64,000 bases of DNA. It comes from Litorimonas haliclonae (GTDB lineage: Bacteria > Pseudomonadota > Alphaproteobacteria > Caulobacterales > Maricaulaceae). This document shows, one piece after another, positions 35,514 through 43,259 of this stretch; positions within the stretch are counted from its first letter, which is position 1, and every line of letters begins with the position of its first letter. The stretch is from the NCBI RefSeq assembly GCF_965138505.1, contig NZ_CBCSCO010000002.1, positions 558,001 to 622,000 on the forward strand, read 5' to 3'. The notes under the pieces are model-generated. The model was not told the DNA's origin and searched no databases. It saw only the letters and a program-made list of their open reading frames with translations. A program made the position numbers and the translations under genes.

Positions 35514-36923
35514 CTAGCCAAGTGCTTTTTTCCACCGTTCTACTTGCTTTTTGACTTCACTCGGCGCTGTGCCGCCATAGCTCGTCCGGCTATTGGCCGA
35601 GGCTAAAGGTGACAGAACACGGTAGATATCATCTGTGATATGCGGCTCAACAGATTGCAGATCCGCTAAATCCATTTTGTCTAACGTTTTACCCTGTTTT
35701 TCGGCTAAAGCGACCACACGTCCAGTGACATGGTGGGCGTCACGAAATGGCATGTTCAAAGACATAACAAGCCAGTCGGCCAGATCTGTCGCTGTCGAAA
35801 AGGCGGCGCCGGCAGCGCCTGCCAAGCTTTCTTTATTCGGAGTCATATCATTGACCATACCGGCCATCGCAGCAAGCCCGAGCTCCAAGGCTTCAAAGGC
35901 GTCAAAGACGGGTTCTTTATCTTCCTGCATATCTTTCGAATAAGCGAGGGGGAGGCCTTTCATTACGATAGTCAAAGAGGTGAGGGCGCCAACAATCCGC
36001 CCGACTTTGGCCCTTACCAGTTCGGCGGCGTCCGGGTTACGTTTTTGCGGCATGATGGAGCTGCCCGTCGTAAACTCATCGGACAGGCTGATGAATTGAA
36101 ATTGCGCGCTGGTCCAAATAACAATTTCTTCCGACAAACGAGACAAATGTGTGGCACAAATACTTGCCGCCGCGAGCGCCTCCAAGGCGAAATCCCGGGC
36201 CGAAACGGCGTCCAGGGAGTTCGCCATTGGCCGGTCAAACTCTAAGGCTTTCGTAGTTGCGTCGCGATCAATAGGGTAAGGCGTTCCGGCCAGAGCCGCT
36301 GCCCCAAGAGGGCTCTCATTCATTCTTTGTCGGCAGTCAGCAAAGCGGGAGCGATCCCGCGCAAACATTTCCAGATAGGCCATCATGTGATGACCAAAAG
36401 TTACCGGCTGTGCGCTTTGCAGATGCGTGAATCCGGGCATGATGGTGTCGGCGTGTTGATCGGCTTGACCTAAAAGGGCGCTTTGCAAATTAATGAGCAG
36501 CGCGTCAAAAAGATCAAGGTAATCGCGCACCCAAAGGCGGAAGTCGGTGGCCACTTGGTCATTTCTAGACCGCCCCGTATGCAGTCGTCCGGCCGCGTCG
36601 CCAATTTTTTCTTTTAAACGGTTTTCGACGTTAAGGTGGATGTCTTCCAGCTCGGGTTTAAAAGGAAATGTCCCGGACTCAATTTCTTCCAGAATTTCAT
36701 CGAGCCCTTTATGAATTGCCAGACAATCTTCTTCGGTGATGATTTTTTGCGCCGCGAGCATGGAGGCGTGGGCTTTGGATCCACGAATATCTTGCGGGGC
36801 GAGTTTTTGATCATAGTCGATACAGACATTTATGGCTTGCATCAGGGCGCCAGGCTGTGCGCTGAATCGCCCCCCCCACATCGTCTGGCCTTTTTTCGAA
36901 TTCTGATTTACAGGCTCGCTCAT
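35514..36923 (-). CDS. argH: argininosuccinate lyase
   Basis: Last step of arginine synthesis, splitting argininosuccinate to arginine and fumarate. 469 residues, normal. The family signature GSSIMPQKRNPD is present near residue 285 with the catalytic Ser; TGRSRNDQVATD near 115 and HLQSAQPVTFGHH near 165 are the other conserved regions. I chose the ATG at 36921-36923 because homologues begin close to the MWGGRFS block; upstream in-frame starts at 36962 and 36989 are possible. Its start overlaps the divergent tlpA start by two bases, so one promoter must lie inside the other gene. Confidence 0.95.
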   Translation of the reverse strand: MSEPVNQNSKKGQTMWGGRFSAQPGALMQAINVCIDYDQKLAPQDIRGSKAHASMLAAQKIITEEDCLAIHKGLDEILEEIESGTFPFKPELEDIHLNVENRLKEKIGDAAGRLHTGRSRNDQVATDFRLWVRDYLDLFDALLINLQSALLGQADQHADTIMPGFTHLQSAQPVTFGHHMMAYLEMFARDRSRFADCRQRMNESPLGAAALAGTPYPIDRDATTKALEFDRPMANSLDAVSARDFALEALAAASICATHLSRLSEEIVIWTSAQFQFISLSDEFTTGSSIMPQKRNPDAAELVRAKVGRIVGALTSLTIVMKGLPLAYSKDMQEDKEPVFDAFEALELGLAAMAGMVNDMTPNKESLAGAAGAAFSTATDLADWLVMSLNMPFRDAHHVTGRVVALAEKQGKTLDKMDLADLQSVEPHITDDIYRVLSPLASANSRTSYGGTAPSEVKKQVERWKKALG

Positions 36924-37521
36924 GTCTACGGTCTCTTCTCTTTTTACCCTTGGCAACGCCATACGGGCCTTACTCATCATCGGCCTCATAGCCGTCTTTG
37001 GGGTCGTGGTGCAATCCTGTCAAAAGCCTAAATCAGGGTTGGAACGGTTGAGTGTTGCCTCCTTGTCAAAATTGACAGTATTAGAAACACCTCCGCCGCA
37101 ACCTGACATCTCATTTTCGTCGACCACTGACGAGGTTATGCACCTGTCAGATTATCGAGGGAAAGTAATTTTGGTCAATGCGTGGGCCACTTGGTGCCCG
37201 CCATGCGTGGCTGAAATGCCGTCTCTTAACAACTTGCAAAACCAAAAAGGCGGCGAAGACTTTGAGGTTATCACTATTAGTCTGGATAATAAAAAAGAAG
37301 AAATTACAGAGTTTTTTGATAAAAATGGGATTGACGCTCTTCCCTCCTGGCATGACGGCACGTATCAAATAAACGGACTTCTCCAATTGCCGGGCCTGCC
37401 AACCACGGTGATCTATGACCGTTCCGGCCGCGAAATCGCACGTCTTTTAGGCGAAGCGGAGTGGGACAGCCCCGAAGCCCTCGCTCTCGTTGACTATTTA
37501 ATCGCTAGATCAAATAATTAA
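36922..37521 (+). CDS. tlpA: TlpA-like membrane-anchored thioredoxin
   Basis: A 199-residue periplasmic thiol-disulfide protein. One N-terminal helix (AIRALLIIGLIAVFGVVVQSC) anchors it; the active site is WATWCPPCVAEMP near residue 92, the WCxxC form of TlpA/ResA reductants used in cytochrome maturation. The cis-Pro loop appears as LPGLPTTVIYD. A Cys right after the helix (QSCQKPK) could instead indicate a lipoprotein. Divergent tlpA-argH is conserved in alphaproteobacteria. No other start codon exists between the upstream in-frame stop and 36922. Confidence 0.9.
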   Translation: MSTVSSLFTLGNAIRALLIIGLIAVFGVVVQSCQKPKSGLERLSVASLSKLTVLETPPPQPDISFSSTTDEVMHLSDYRGKVILVNAWATWCPPCVAEMPSLNNLQNQKGGEDFEVITISLDNKKEEITEFFDKNGIDALPSWHDGTYQINGLLQLPGLPTTVIYDRSGREIARLLGEAEWDSPEALALVDYLIARSNN

Positions 37522-38648
37522 TCTACATCGGCCGGATCTTTCGTCTCGATATCTTCAATGGTAACCGTGCCGTAGGAAAATAGCCCTTTGTCGATTAATT
37601 TTCTGATCTTGGTATTGTTCTCGCTCATATATTCTACGACAGAGGGTGAGATCCCCATATTGGCGGACTGAGCATTCGAATACAGATTATTTGGCGCGCC
37701 ATATTTCCCGTATCCCCCTGTCGTGTCCGCGATTATATCAATAGGTCTATGGAATTTGAGTTTGGCGGTCGCTTCTAATTCCGAATACACGCTGTCGCGC
37801 ATATACAGCCTGAAATGTTTCCGGATGTCGGTTTCAAAATTTGGGAAGTAAAAAGGAGATACTTCTTTATAAAAACTGGAGATTTTACCTTCTTCAAACC
37901 CTCTTAAGGAGTTTGCAAACTCTCCGGCATTCACTTTGAGCGTTCTGCTCACATTATCGCGTTCAAAGGCAATAGCGGGAAGGCCTGGAGAGCCAAGTGT
38001 GCCGTCATGGAATCCGTAAATGACAATAGGGTTCTCCCAATTTTTATAGACAATATTTTCCCTGATGTCGCGAAGCGATAGAGGAATGCCGTCTACTTCA
38101 AGAATTTTGGCGTCATGTAGCTTTGCTTTGGAGCCGCGAACAGGCTTGATATCTTTTGGCCGGTGAACCGGGTAAGATTTCGAGATCTCATGGATGAGGG
38201 CGAGATTGTGTAAATTGAACCAATAGGCCAGCTGGTCATTTTTAGGTAGGGATACAAGCTCAATTTCGGAAGGGAGCCTTTCAAGCTCGATGAGGTATTC
38301 GCCTATCAGTTTCTCTTGGCCAGGCGAAAATAGAGAATATACTATTTTATTGCCTTCCAACCTGTAGGGCGACCTGTGTTTTTTCACAATCCGTGTGCCA
38401 CTATATGGCTCTAACCTTCGTGCTCTTTCGCGCAGAGATGGGCCCGTAAACAAGACGGAGCCTTTCAGAAGTAAGTCCATCCGTTCAAAATCTAGTCTCG
38501 TATTCGTGCTGGGGCGAGGCGTAAATTTGTCAAATTTTGATGCCGACATCGTGCTGGACGAGGCCGCGGTCCCGGGCAGAGCGACCAATGTCGATCCAAG
38601 AAAGAGGCTCACCAATAACAGTCGAATGAATATAATTAGGGGCTTCAT
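37518..38648 (-). CDS. DUF547 exported protein
   Basis: A 376-residue secreted protein (signal peptide IIFIRLLLVSLFLGSTLVALPGTAA). The DUF547 domain is shown by QLAYWFNLHNLALIHEI near residue 140, VDGIPLSLRDIRENIVY near 185 and a GSPGLPAIAF block near 225. Family members are distantly related to papain-like or transglutaminase folds but activity is not established. The stop overlaps the tlpA stop on the other strand by four bases. Confidence 0.82.
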   Translation of the reverse strand: MKPLIIFIRLLLVSLFLGSTLVALPGTAASSSTMSASKFDKFTPRPSTNTRLDFERMDLLLKGSVLFTGPSLRERARRLEPYSGTRIVKKHRSPYRLEGNKIVYSLFSPGQEKLIGEYLIELERLPSEIELVSLPKNDQLAYWFNLHNLALIHEISKSYPVHRPKDIKPVRGSKAKLHDAKILEVDGIPLSLRDIRENIVYKNWENPIVIYGFHDGTLGSPGLPAIAFERDNVSRTLKVNAGEFANSLRGFEEGKISSFYKEVSPFYFPNFETDIRKHFRLYMRDSVYSELEATAKLKFHRPIDIIADTTGGYGKYGAPNNLYSNAQSANMGISPSVVEYMSENNTKIRKLIDKGLFSYGTVTIEDIETKDPADVD

Positions 38649-38741
38649 TTATCTCTCTTATCACTCGCCTTAGCGCTTCGAATGGCGTCCTATCCTAAAG
38701 TAGCTTTCTATCGTACTTAAGACACCTAAATTTTAAGGGGT

Positions 38742-38767
38742 GGAACTAATTTCTTCGTCTCTGCGTT
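38742..38767 (+). promoter_or_regulatory. EcfG-type general-stress promoter
   Basis: GGAAC (38742-38746), a 17-base spacer and CGTT (38764-38767), the consensus read by the alphaproteobacterial stress sigma factor EcfG/SigT. It lies 52 bp upstream of the DUF1328 start, an expected leader length. Confidence 0.7.
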
Positions 38768-38818
38768 ATTTGATACAGAGACATTAAGTCTCGGTCATTA
38801 TTTACGGAGAGAGACCCT

Positions 38819-38974
38819 ATGTTACGTTACGCAATTATAGCTTTGGTTATTGCCCTTATCGCCGCTGCGCTTGGATTTGGCGGAGTGAGCGGAATCGCCA
38901 TGTATGCCTTTTACGTCTTTATTATTCTGTTTGTTGTGCTGCTGCTCGTTCACCTATTGCAGGGCCGCGCTTAA
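38819..38974 (+). CDS. DUF1328 small membrane protein
   Basis: A 51-residue protein with two membrane helices (LRYAIIALVIALIAAALGFG and GIAMYAFYVFIILFVVLLLV), the whole of the DUF1328/YtjA family. A GGAGAGA ribosome site precedes the ATG by six bases. An EcfG-type promoter just upstream suggests induction by general stress, as reported for small hydrophobic proteins of this sort in related bacteria. Function unknown. A strong terminator follows at 39075. Confidence 0.88.
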   Translation: MLRYAIIALVIALIAAALGFGGVSGIAMYAFYVFIILFVVLLLVHLLQGRA

Positions 38975-39074
38975 CAGTTTCGGCTTGTTCTTAGCCAAGG
39001 CTCATTCCCCTTTGAGCCTCTCCCTTCAGGACTAAGACACGTCGATTTAGCGGGGCAAAACTATACCCGTTTAG

Positions 39075-39110
39075 CCGCTTTTCCTTAATTGGGAAGGCGG
39101 TTTTTATTTT
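39075..39110 (+). terminator. intrinsic terminator of the DUF1328 gene
   Basis: A 10-bp stem (39075-39084 with 39091-39100, two G-U pairs), 6-base loop, then TTTTTATTTT. It also sits at the 3' end of the convergent gene at 39109. Confidence 0.8.
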
Positions 39111-39846
39111 AGAAGGGCCGTGTGAGCCAGAACTGGATTTGCGTATCGGGGGAGCTTTCCGTCAATCCGAACAAAACGCCAGTGGAGAGTTTGACGTCTT
39201 CAACAAAGGGTGTGCTGAGATACGGCCCAGCCACATGGCTCTGTTCGTCAAAATCGTCGATGCCTGACGTGTCCCCGTAGGTACTGAACATTTTAACGCC
39301 AAGCGCTCGCCCCTGAGGTAGCTTTTTCTGAAGGCGGGCCTGACTTTCGACGGTAAAGTCATCGCCTGAGCCTTGCCCGATTTGCACTTCGGATTTCAGA
39401 ACGCCGCGCGCTTCCCAGCCTTCTCCAAATTTCCACTGATGTGCCCAGTTAATGCCGAGTTGCCCGGGACGGGAATCCCCTCGGAGCCGTGCGTCAAAGC
39501 GCAATCCCTGCTGATATTTCTTATCATCTTCGCTGAGCTGCCAGACAAGTTCCGCTTCGACATAATCAAAATCAAAATCCGACTCCTGCGTCTTCCGAAA
39601 CCGTCCGACGACCCGCCATCTGAGATCAGAATTGATAGAGCGTTGATAATGCAGGCGTTGAGCGACGCCGGTTTCGCCGCGGGAGTTTTCTGGGTCAATG
39701 CCCAGGCGGTATTCGAGTGTGCTGTCACCCTCTTTGACCGTCGCGCCGACAACGCCGCTCGTGTTTTGGGCAAATGCCGAATATGGATTTGCGAACAGAC
39801 AGAGTCCTATACCGAAATATAGGATGAATTTATGAATATGTGACAT
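39109..39846 (-). CDS. secreted beta-rich protein, probable outer-membrane protein
   Basis: A 245-residue exported protein (signal peptide FILYFGIGLCLFANPYSAFA). The mature part alternates polar and hydrophobic residues in strands about ten long (LEYRLGIDP, LRWRVVGRFRKT, YVEAELVWQL, GLRFDARLRG, ARGVLKSEVQIGQG) and ends in WLTRPF, a C-terminal aromatic as in BAM substrates. I do not recognise a named family; relatives may model as a 12-stranded barrel. Convergent with DUF1328. Confidence 0.65.
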   Translation of the reverse strand: MSHIHKFILYFGIGLCLFANPYSAFAQNTSGVVGATVKEGDSTLEYRLGIDPENSRGETGVAQRLHYQRSINSDLRWRVVGRFRKTQESDFDFDYVEAELVWQLSEDDKKYQQGLRFDARLRGDSRPGQLGINWAHQWKFGEGWEARGVLKSEVQIGQGSGDDFTVESQARLQKKLPQGRALGVKMFSTYGDTSGIDDFDEQSHVAGPYLSTPFVEDVKLSTGVLFGLTESSPDTQIQFWLTRPF

Positions 39847-40011
39847 AGCTAACCTCTTCTATGTGCCGCCGCCCTTATACCCGCTGCCGTCCAGAACAAA
39901 CCAAAATTTACAGATAACTGCAGACAGAGCGGGTCTATCTGAGATTCTTTCTTGGAACGATCCGCCTGTTTGGCCATAGTTTTAACATCTGTTAATGGAG
40001 AAATAATTTTT

Positions 40012-40509
40012 ATGACGCCTCTCAGCACTGAGAATCTTGAACTTAAACTAGAAGACAAAATCGTTCACATGAGTATTACCGGCAATATTAAGCCGGAATC
40101 GATGACCCAGGGTCTCGACTGGATCCATGAATTGGACGCGGAGGATGACGACTTTAACCTCCGGATTGATATGGCCCAAGGTGAATTTGACGATCTGGCC
40201 GCTATCAGCGCCGAATTCAAACGCGTGGCCACCGTGCTCCGCCATTCCAAATCCGCGAAAAAATGCGCGCTCATGACCGACAGCATGTTCCTGCGGAACT
40301 CTGCCAAGGTCGAAGGCGCCGTGATTCCCGGCCTCGAAGTCCGCACATTTGATCTGGACGAAGCGACGCCGGCCGAACGCTGGCTCAAAGGCGAACCTCT
40401 CATACAGGAAGGCGATGAAGGCTATGAGCCGGAAGCGTCCAACGATCAGGCCGAAGAAGAGTCTGATAATCCCTGGGATAGCCTCAAGATGAAGAATGTG
40501 AATGTTTAA
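40012..40509 (+). CDS. SpoIIAA-like (STAS/SEC14-type) domain protein, copy 1
   Basis: A 165-residue cytosolic protein. The domain (residues 5-125) matches the SpoIIAA-like fold: LEDKIVHMSITGNIKPESM, FNLRIDMAQGEFDDL, KKCALMTDSMFLRNSAKVEG and a final AERWLKGE. The C-terminal 40 residues are acidic and disordered. A paralogue with the same blocks is at 44328, in the same direction, and the region between holds repeats, a restriction enzyme and a HAD gene. ATG at 40012, with GGAG about 12 bases upstream. Cellular role unknown. Confidence 0.75.
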   Translation: MTPLSTENLELKLEDKIVHMSITGNIKPESMTQGLDWIHELDAEDDDFNLRIDMAQGEFDDLAAISAEFKRVATVLRHSKSAKKCALMTDSMFLRNSAKVEGAVIPGLEVRTFDLDEATPAERWLKGEPLIQEGDEGYEPEASNDQAEEESDNPWDSLKMKNVNV

Positions 40510-40740
40510 AATGAGGGATGAGAGGCGAACCGCCTCTCATTAAAGCGATAAAATCGCTTTCCCGAGTTTCTTCGAAAGATTTGGCATAAAGCCAAATATA
40601 AGAAGTCTTGCAACCAATGCACTTTCCGAAGTCTCACGACTTCGGCGCTGCGTTGTCATTGATACCCCGTATCAATCACGGCCATTTCGCGTCCTCGAAA
40701 GATTTGGCATAAAACCAAATATCGAGAAGCCTCGCAACCT
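40508..40740 (+). repeat. structured repeat family R, copy 1 (plus partial second unit)
   Basis: Starts at the stop codon of the SpoIIAA-like gene with AAAATGAGGGATG. Four successive hairpins follow: GAGAGGCG/CGCCTCTC, AAAGCGA/TCGCTTT, GATTTGGC/GCCAAAT, CCGAAGTC/GACTTCGG, then TTGATAC/GTATCAA. A second ATTTGGC unit (40694-40738) looks like a partial tandem copy. Conserved flanks with other stems occur at 41742 and 42012. The first hairpin may also terminate the gene. Confidence 0.6.
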
Positions 40741-40879
40741 GTACCAAATAATAGCCTTCCCCTCGCGGGAGGGTTTTTCGTTTGTAATATGCTCCTTTCC
40801 GCTAATTTCCTGTCATTCCGGGGTGCGGAGCGAACCTCTTCTCCTACCTCGTCATCCCCTTCTGCGTTTGTCATTCCGC

Positions 40880-41420
40880 TCGGAGCGAAGCGGGGTTAGT
40901 GAGGATGTAGCTGACTTTTCAATTCCTTAGTCACACCGACGCAGGCGAAGCCTGCCCGGTGCAAGTGCCTTATGCTTGGCGTCTTGACCCGTAGAAGACG
41001 TTTTTCGCTGAACCGGCAAGGCACTTATACCGGGCGACCTGAAGGTCGCGTCGGTATGACATGGGATAGAGGTTTCATAATTTCACCCACGTCTTTCCTC
41101 CCGCTCGCCATCTCGGGTCGAGCCTTGCGTTCGTCCTTGAATTAGGTGGACAGCCCGCGGGGTCGGTCCCCTGCCGGAGACCGAATATAGATAACGTTTC
41201 GCAAAGGCCCGAGCCCCGCGGCAGCGATTGGAACCGGAACGGCCTCTTACATGGCTCCCACAGTCACGCCGGGACGAAGCCGTTTGCAGCTTCTGGGCGC
41301 GGTAGGCAGGCTAACGCGTTCTCGGTGGCCCGGCACAGTCGGGTGTGTCACCACCCGATGCTCAGCCTCGCCGTCCCCCGAACCAGAACCTGACGCGTTC
41401 CTGTCCGTGTTCAGAAGAAC
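40880..41420 (-). repeat. structured repeat copy B (inverted homologue of 12184-12768)
   Basis: Reading on the minus strand this repeats copy A, starting with TTCTTCTGAACACGGACAGG. The variable hairpin has a perfect 7-bp stem TCGGGTG/CACCCGA around the same GTGACA loop where copy A has ACCCTC/GGGGGT. The CCGCGGGG/CCCCGCGG and GCCGGG/CCCGGC helices are kept. The portion 40930-41060 is a palindromic unit with outer arms GTCACACCGACGC and GCGTCGGTATGAC and inner AAGTGCCTT/AAGGCACTT arms. Confidence 0.65.
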
Positions 41421-41532
41421 ATCTTAAATATAGGGGCAAAACGCAAAGTGAGGATCTATCTCTTGGGTTTTTTATAGGTGCCTGAATCGATTGGGGTTTT
41501 TAGGGGATAAGTGCGGATGTTTATATAACACC

Positions 41533-41681
41533 CCGCTCATCCCGCCAAAGGGCGGGATCCAGTTTGTGCTATTAGCGACCTGGTACGAATTTACGAGACG
41601 GGACTGCGTTCAAACCCGCATACGATTAGACTTATTACAAGCCTTGAGTATCTGGATCCCGCCCTTTGGCGGGATGAGCGG
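41533..41681. repeat. 149-bp palindromic element with perfect 30-bp terminal inverted repeats
   Basis: The ends CCGCTCATCCCGCCAAAGGG... and its exact complement (30 bases each, 41533-41562 and 41652-41681) each contain an inner ATCCCGCC/GGCGGGAT hairpin. No transposase is near, so it resembles a MITE or paired REP unit. The first of four such elements in this part of the window. Confidence 0.75.
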
Positions 41682-41741
41682 AAATAGGGAGAACATCGCT
41701 TTAAGCTCCCCGCTTCCTTTATCCGCTCAATTTCGTCCCAG

Positions 41742-41852
41742 AAAATGAGGGATGAAACGCGCCGCGTTACATTAGGTCGCTAAAAGCGACCTCCCGAGTT
41801 TCCTCGAAAAATTTGGCCATAGCCAAATATGGAGAGGTGTGGCCATTGAGTG
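41742..41852 (+). repeat. structured repeat family R, copy 2
   Basis: AAAATGAGGGATGA, hairpin AACGC/GCGTT, CATTA, hairpin GGTCGC/GCGACC, CTCCCGAGTTTCCTCG, hairpin ATTTGGC/GCCAAAT. The same flanks as copy 1 but different stems in the first two hairpins. Ends 16 bp before the methyltransferase relic. Confidence 0.6.
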
Positions 41853-41867
41853 CAGAGTTAACGAGCC

Positions 41868-42017
41868 TCAAGAATCTGATTGTCTAATCCGCTTTACCTC
41901 GTCCCATAATTCTTCTTCCTTTGACTTCTCAGGATGAACCGTCGCCAACTCCGCCTCGAGCCGTTTCTGGGCAATCCCGTAGAGATAGTCCTTATCCATA
42001 TCGATGCCGATAAAAAA
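41868..42017 (-). pseudogene. 3' remnant of an adenine-specific DNA methyltransferase
   Basis: About 49 codons ending at a stop at 41868. FFIGIDMDKDYLYGIAQKRL-EAEL matches the C-terminal end of beta-class m6A methyltransferases (FIGID...EDY..IA..RLE pattern); the rest (HPEKSKEEELWDEVKRIRQ) is a plausible tail. All upstream catalytic motifs are missing: at 42017 the frame runs into the start of repeat R copy 3. It lies between two R copies and next to a DpnI-type gene, so it is probably a leftover of a restriction-modification locus. Confidence 0.65.
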
Positions 42018-42200
42018 TGAGGGATAAGATTTTTAAATCGCATTAGGGCGCTAAAAGCGAACTCCCGAATTTCCTCGGAAAATTTGGCTATAGCCAAATA
42101 TGGAGAGGCTGCGCCGCCCTTGCACTTTCCGAAGTCTCACGACTTCGGCGCTTCGTTGTAATCGACTCACTGGGTCGATTACGGTCACTTCGCGCCCCCG
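42012..42200 (+). repeat. structured repeat family R, copy 3
   Basis: AAAATGAGGGATAA, hairpin GATTT/AAATC, GCATTA, then GGGCGC/GCGAAC-like, TTTGGC/GCCAAA, the fully conserved CCGAAGTC/GACTTCGG and finally ATCGAC/GTCGAT where copy 1 has TTGATAC/GTATCAA. It replaces the 5' part of the methyltransferase gene. Confidence 0.6.
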
Positions 42201-42281
42201 CCGCCATTAACTAAGTCGTCGAGTCATAAGACTGCATAAATGCGATCTTTAGTTGTGTTTTGTCAAGGTGCTATAACACTC

Positions 42282-42420
42282 CGTCATTACCCGGCCAAGC
42301 GCTCTGCGTACCCTAAAGGGCAACCGGGTAATCCATATGGAAATATTTCCATACTCGGAAGATGTGCATTTTAGGCAAGAGCCCCGCATGGATTACCGCA
42401 TCAAGTGCGGTAATGACGGG
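42282..42420. repeat. paired REP-like palindrome (CGTCATTACC type)
   Basis: Left hairpin CGTCATTACCCGG...CCGGGTAATCCATATGG, right hairpin GCATGGATTACCGC...GCGGTAATGACGGG, facing each other; the whole folds into one large palindrome. It lies 56 bp before the DpnI-type gene. Confidence 0.65.
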
Positions 42421-42476
42421 GTTGAGAGTTTTATTTTTAAATTGCTCTTAAAGCATACTCCGCTAACACTCTTTCA

Positions 42477-43259
42477 ATGACAGGGGAGTTTGATTGGGAA
42501 ATGCGCGAGGACGCGGCCGCCTTTACAAGCGGGTCGCAAAAGGCGCGTGTCTGGACCGAAGGCTGGGTCCTGCGCCAGATGTATTGCCCGTCCTGTGGGG
42601 AACGGCCCCTTACGGATTATACAAATAACAAACCCGTCGCCGATTTTTACTGTGGCCTCTGTTCCGAGGATTACGAATTAAAATCAACCAAAGGGAAATT
42701 CGGGAAGAAAATTACAGACGGCGCTTATGCCACCATGATGGCGCGCCTCCAGAGTGAAACCGTGCCAAGCCTCATGCTCTTGCGATACACGATGGCGGAT
42801 AGAATGGTGCAGGACCTCTCGGTCATTCCGAAACAGTTTTTCGTGACAGACCTGATAGAACGCCGCAAACCTCTGGCCGAAACGGCGCGACGGGCCGGAT
42901 GGGTGGGGTGCAATATCCTGATAGACAAAGTGCCAAAGGCCGGGCGAATTTCATTGGTCGAAAATCGTATTCCGCAACCCAAAGACCGCGTTCTGGACAA
43001 ATGGGCCAAGACACGATTTCTGCGCGGAAAGACCTTAGCGAAAAAGGGATGGGTTTTAGACGTGCTCAACTGTGTTGAACATATTGGACAGACAGATTTT
43101 ACACTGGCCGACGTTTATAAATTCGAGAATTATCTGAGCGAACTCCATCCCGAAAACAACAATGTGAAACCGAAGATTCGGCAGCAATTGCAAGTGTTAC
43201 GGGATGCGGGGATTTTGGAGTTTGTTAGGCGGGGAGAGTATAGGGTTCTCACTAATTAG
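42477..43259 (+). CDS. dpnI: DpnI-type methyl-directed restriction endonuclease
   Basis: Cuts DNA that carries N6-methyladenine (GATC in the DpnI archetype); a defence against methylated foreign DNA. The 260-residue product follows DpnI along its whole length: GSQKARVWTEGWVLRQMYCP then SCG, PVADFYCGLCSEDYELKSTK with the PD-D/ExK residues D, E and K and two Cys pairs for zinc, DGAYATMMARLQ, LAETARRAGWVGCNI, and the winged-helix end KIRQQLQVLRDAGILEF that reads the methyl group. No partner methyltransferase is intact nearby, as expected for this type. ATG at 42477; ends overlapping the convergent HAD gene by 8 bp. Confidence 0.92.
   Translation: MTGEFDWEMREDAAAFTSGSQKARVWTEGWVLRQMYCPSCGERPLTDYTNNKPVADFYCGLCSEDYELKSTKGKFGKKITDGAYATMMARLQSETVPSLMLLRYTMADRMVQDLSVIPKQFFVTDLIERRKPLAETARRAGWVGCNILIDKVPKAGRISLVENRIPQPKDRVLDKWAKTRFLRGKTLAKKGWVLDVLNCVEHIGQTDFTLADVYKFENYLSELHPENNNVKPKIRQQLQVLRDAGILEFVRRGEYRVLTN

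Noticed and set aside
41533..41681. Insertion sequence
   Set aside because: Perfect terminal repeats but only 149 bp and no transposase frame.
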